In this document: positions 17,501-23,500 of the stretch, one piece after another | Position numbering within the stretch: position 1 is the first letter of the stretch | Layout: each line of letters opens with the position of its first letter | Virus record (IMG/VR): IMGVR_UViG_3300042391_000537 | Coordinates: 1 to 30,229 of that record | Source: a virus | Strand: one strand, 5' to 3' | Length of the DNA stretch: 30,229 nucleotides | Notes under the pieces: generated by a model | Told to the model about the DNA's origin: nothing | Seen by the model: only the letters and a program-made list of their open reading frames with translations | Database searches by the model: none | Position numbers and translations under genes: made by a program

Positions 17501-20500
17501 GTCTGGTGGGTTGTCGAGATAGAATCCAGAACCACCAGCAGAAAGTCTTTCACCAGAAGAGAATTCTGCTGCTGCAGGTCCCTCACGGCGCTTGCCTGGA
17601 ATTGTTTGAGCACGGAGCCTATTGCCATCAGCAAAGTTTTGACGGTCTTCATCGCTCCATGGACGCTGTCCACGAGCACGACTGTTCTTGCCCTTGCCCT
17701 GTCTTCTTGCAATGCTTCTTCCAGAAGACAACCTGGCGGAACGAGCGTTTGGCTTCTCGTCTGCATCTGTTGTGTGGTTAAAAACCCAATCGAGTGAACC
17801 GAGGTCAATTTCTTCTTCTGCTCTAGTTACAGCAACATAAGACAACCTAAGTTCCTGCTCGTTTGGCATAACCCATTCTTCGAGTTCTTCGTCAAATTTT
17901 GGCTTTCTGAAGTCTGACCAAATTTTCACTTTTCCAGATTCAAGGCCTTTTGATGTATGTGCTGTTTGTATCTTTACATAATCGTTAGGGTCTAGCTTTT
18001 CTATGTCTTCTTTTCTTGTGAGAATATTGTCTAAAGCATTACGTAGTCCTGGTATTGAATTCTTTTCCAATAAACCATCGAGCATGTTTAGTCTGTTATT
18101 GTCCGCAGAAGCAACTTCTTTTTTAAATTCTTCGTACGTTGTTATTCCTTCAAGGTCCGCGCTGAATTCTGGCCTACTTGTCATTCTCTCTCCGCGAGAA
18201 TTTGTCCAATAGGGTTCGCCTTTTTCGGCATTCTGCATCCACTCAATATTGTCAATAAAGTTTTGTAAATCTTTTTTGAAATTTGCGCTTCCGTAAACTT
18301 TCTTTTGTCCGCCACCCTCTTCAATTACTTCCATGGTTGCGGCTATGGCTCCACCATTGCTGCGACAAAGAATCATTGTTGCGTCTAAAACGCTCATTTC
18401 GGTAACAACTTCACCTGGAACATCAACACGAGAGCCGTTTTTGCCTGCTCTTGTCTTTTTTCCGGTCATGCGTTCTTTTACCCCAAGCAAAGTCAAGAAC
18501 CTGTTGCCTATGCCTGCTATCTTCGCTCCGAATCTGTACGATTCGGTTATCGGCATATCGTATTCAGCTTCTACTGCATCCAAGGTTGAGCCATCAGCTC
18601 CACGCCAAGCATTGATTGCCTGATTGGTGTCACCAATGTATATTTTTTGTGCAGACTTAGAATCTTTCATCATTTTTGCAAACACAGGGTTAATATCCTG
18701 AGCTTCGTCAACCATGATTACGTTTACGCCATCAGTGCCACCAAAACTTGCAACATCTGGTTTAGTCAGTGCCCACATCTTTGTTAGATGGTTAGACTCA
18801 AGACCAAGCATTCCTTGCTTTTTTAAGTTGTCCCTATCCTGTTGCAGGTCTTCCCACATCTTGTTGGCATATTTTAATACGTTAGGCATTATTGGGCTGT
18901 CTTCAGGAATTGCTAAAGGTCCATTAAATTTCCCAGTAAAATGCTGTGGTCCTATTTTTTCGTCTGAACTTATTGAGTAAGCGTTTACGCCTTTAGCAAC
19001 AATTTTGTAAATATCTGTGGGAGTTAATTCAAGTGGTGCATCACCATCTCGCGGTATAAAAGCTCCCTTGATTCCAAGATATGCTGCCTTGCCTACGTAC
19101 GACCTAACCGAGTCATCCATGGACGCTTTTCCGGCTTCATACAGTTTGGTTTTTAGACCAGGCCTAAGACCTGGAGAACCACCAGCCCCTATCATGGCTT
19201 TAAACGCAATACCGTCCATCGTCATAACGGAAACATTGTCACCCATTCCGCGAGCTTCAGCATCGCTCTTGGCGTCTCTGTTGAAAACTAAATAAAGCAC
19301 TCTTGCGCTTGGGTCTTGAGCGGCCAAACGATTGGCAAAACTTATTACTGTTGTTGTTTTACCTGTTGCTGCTAAAGCTCCAACTTTTACGTCAGAGCCT
19401 GTCATCATGGCGTCAATCGCATCAGCCTGTTCTGGGTTTGGCTTAAACTCGGCTTCAGGGTAATCGTATGGTACAACTTCGTCTATGCCTATTATCTTGC
19501 GAGGCTTACCAGAGTACTTTTCCAGTCTTGGACCCTTGCTTGGCCTTTTTGTAGTTGGAGCACCGGCTGATGTTGGCTTAGCACCTCTTCCAACAATCTC
19601 GGCTAATTTGGCCCACTGCGCTTCACTTAGTTTTCCACGATTTCTCTCATACTGACCAACAACGCTTTCAATGAAAGTATTTCCTCGCATTGCTCTTGCG
19701 CCATCGATTAAGCCTTCTTCATCTTTTCTTGCTGCTCTTTTTGGCTTTGGTGGTGCAAAACCACCAGAAGAGAACCTTGCTCCGCCGCTTTCTCCAGACG
19801 AGAAGTCTGGGTGAAGTTGAGGGAAATCTGCAAGATACCCATCGATGTTGAGTCCGCCGTCTTCCAGAACACTAACCATGCTTGGGTTATTTTCTGAAAG
19901 TCTGTCCTTGATTCCGTTGAAGACTGCAAGCTGTTCTCTGTCTGACATGTCATCAAACGAACGAGCTTCCGCAATATTGAACCTGCCCGAACCGCCAGAA
20001 GACAGTCTATTTCCTCTGTTGAGTGGCTTTACACCGTATCTTTTTGCATTTTCAATGTCAAGAGAGAATTTTGAACTTGTAGCACCCTTTTCCACCATCT
20101 CGGTGATGTGTTTGTCGAAAGCAATTTGCTTGAGGCGCTTTAGTTCTCTTTCGGCTGTGTCGATTATCGAACCTGGAGCCCTTGTTCCAGTGCCTTCAAG
20201 CTCCCATTGAATAGCGGTCTCAATATCAAACGCCGCCCGACCAACTTCGCTACTTCTAAAATAGAACCGGTCATTAATTTTTGCCCAGTCTTCTATGCTG
20301 AAGTCAGCAATGCTCCACTTGGGCTCTGGGGTCATTGTTCCTATTTCAACATATGGAGGTATTGCGTGTGAAACCAGTCCCTCAATCTTGTCGATATTAA
20401 AGCTTCTGTAGGCACCATTGCCATCGTCTGCGGTTTCGTCCCAGGCTCTAAAGAAGGCAATGCCTTTTTTGCTTGTCCCAAATGATTCTGGATACACAGA

Positions 20501-23500
20501 GCGCTGTTTACCATCGTAGGTAAAATGAAGAATGTCTTCTCTAGACGCAGCACTTCTTGCGCCATTACTGTTGTTAGCAACTGCTTCAGCTACGCGTCTT
20601 GCGTTTGAGCCTAAGTCATCAGGTCTACGAACCAAATCTTCCGCGCGCAAGCTCTCAGGTTTTGGATTTACTGCCTCAGCCCAGGAGAACTCTTCCTGCA
20701 TGCTGCGGTTGGTGGCCAGTTGAAGCCCATGTTCTCTTGCTTCTTTTGCTAAATCCTGAATAGATGTTCGTTGTGTTCTGTCAGAAAGAAGCGCTTCAAC
20801 GACTGCTTCGTCGATATTTGCAAAAGCATCTTCCGCATAGTAGTCATGGAAAGAGTGTCCGTAAGCGTCTCTTCCACGGAACCTTTCACCGTCTAGTGCT
20901 GAACGCGGAACACCATTTTCTACCATCCAGTCGTAATAGTTTATACCACCTGAGGAAAGACGAGAATCTTCTGCATGGCTTTCGTTCCATTGCTCGGCGT
21001 AATCCGCGAGTTCGCTTGGGGTCATTTCTGAAAGCATTGCATTTTGCTCTGCCATCTCCCTGTAGAACTTAGTGATGCGGTCTTCTTTTGCTTTCCGCCT
21101 ATCTTGGGCTCTGGCAAATTGAGCCCCCCGTTCTTCCAGTTCAGCTTTTCGCCTGTCTTGGGCTCTGGCAAATTGAGCCCCCAGTTCTTGCTTTTCTTCG
21201 TCGGTAAGTTCCCTACCAGAGGAGAATCTTGGGTCCCTGTCTCTCCAGGTTTCTTCGTCCATCCAAGCGGCGTAATCGGCTGCTTCTTCTGGAGTCATGT
21301 TGTTAAACTTGTCGGTTACAGTCTGTGCGCGAGCATAGTCATCCGCCATTGCCTGCAGGTCTTCGTCAGTCATTTCTGGTTGTGACTCTAAGTAGCGGTC
21401 GTAGTCTTCCCGTGCGTCGCCTACATCTTTTTTGACTTGCTCAAGAATTGGTTCAACACTTTCTGCCCTGACATTTAGCGCGTAGGCCAAGTCTTCCGCA
21501 GTCATTCCTTCATAGTCTCCTGCAAAAATAAGCTCAGAAAAGATTGCTTCTTTCAAGTCTTCTGGGTTTTCGTAAGAATTTATGTAGTTATCTTTTCTAC
21601 TTCCACGCTTAGCACCAGAAGAGAATCTGCCCATTTCGTCAAATTTTGGACCTGACGTGCTGTATCTTCCACCGTAACCAAGACCCGACTGTTGTAGCCA
21701 TGCTTGGTAAGCGGGGTCATCTCCACCGTATGGACCAAATTCAGGCCTGTTTACATACAAGAATGAACGAATAGCATTCATGTATGACTCTTTGTAATTG
21801 TCAGAGTACAGGTCAGAATTAAGAACGCTGTCTATTTCGCTTGTCAATAGAGGGGTATGAGCCATGTACCAAGACTTGTAATCAACGGTCCCCTTCTTGG
21901 CGAAGAAGTCTTTCTTTGAAGGCTTTCCTGGCTTATCAAAGAACTGCATGAATTGATTAGTTTCGTTTTGGTAGTTGTCCTCGAAACGCAATTTTGCAAC
22001 GTTTGTAGCAAACTCTCTTGCGCGATACCAATCTTCACTTTGCCACTTTGGGTCACCGTTGTACATCGGTACTTCAACAAACCAGCCATTGTTCTTTATG
22101 AAGGCAGCAACATCTTTTTCATATGCATCACGTTCTGCTTTTTCAGCAGATGAATCCATCCTGAGTGGATTGCGCTCAACATGGCGCATCTCCCTGAGGC
22201 CTGATGCACCTTTCTTGTCAAAATCTATACCAGAAGAGAATCTGTTGCTTTCTAATTCCATCTCTCCGGCGACTGACAGGTTGAATCCATTAGCACGCTC
22301 AAGTGCGTTTTCAAGAGCTATCTCACGCTCGTAATTGCCGCCGTCATGGTTTTTTGACATCTCTTCGATTAATGGAACTGCGCCACCAAACCTCTTGTTG
22401 TATTCTGCGTCTCCAAGGTATTCTCTCGCAATGTTTTCTGTTCCATCAGCAAAACTTAATATCTCATCATTTGCCTGTTGTAACGCATCTCCTGCTTCGT
22501 CTTCGTCCATTCCATCAAGGTCCGGCATTGTTGGCTTGGTCAGACTGCTTACTTCTGAGGCTGCGTTCTTAAACTGTGCAGCGTGTTCTGCTTGGTCTTC
22601 GGCATCCATCTCAGCAAGCATTTCGTATGCTTTTTCGAGTTCATCGTCAGCTGTACGACCATCTCTGAGCCCCTTGATTATTGGGTGGTCTTCCTCGTCG
22701 ATAACACCTCTTGCAAGTAAGAAATCAGCGAGCTCCCTAGGGTCGTCTCCTGCTTCATCCTCTGCGGCATCTATCCATGTTCTCTGACCAGAGGAAAGAC
22801 GTCCGAATGGGTTTTCTACAGCCGTAAACTGGGTTGAACGCCTTTCTGCTCTGCTTTCTGCTTCAGCTTCAGCATCCATCTCGGCAAGCATTGAAAATGT
22901 TTTTTCAAACTCGTCGTCGGCGGTTAAACGGTTTCTGAGCTTCTTGACTCTTGGGTGGTCTTCTTCAAGTATTCCTTGTTCAATCAAGAAATCAGCAAGT
23001 TTTTTAGGGTCATTTCCTGCTTCTTTTTCTGCAGCATCTACCCAATATCCTTCACCGGAGGAGAATCTTGGGTCCCTGTCTCTCCAGGTTTCTTCGTCCA
23101 TCCAAGCGGCATAATCTGCGGCATCTTCTGGAGTCATGTCTGCAAAGTCTGCGCTTCTTTCTGCGTCAGCTTTTCTTATTTCTACGTCCTCTTTGCCTAT
23201 TTCTTCGCTGATTAGTTTGTAGTTTCTTTCTGCCCACTTCTTAGCCGCGCTACTTGACGTGAAAACTTTGTCATGTTCGTATTCGTTAGCATTTTGTCCA
23301 CCGTTACGTCTAGCGTCCGCAAATCTAGTTACTACAAATCCATCTTTGGAGTTGCCTTGTATTAGGTAACCACCATCAATATCCGGCGCGTCCATCTCAA
23401 TGCCGTCATCAGTTTTTGTCCACTCACCAGAGGAAAGGCGCTCTGCCGAAGACGGAGTTATCTTGTCGAGACTAAAAAGCTTTCTTGCCCCAGTGTCGTC

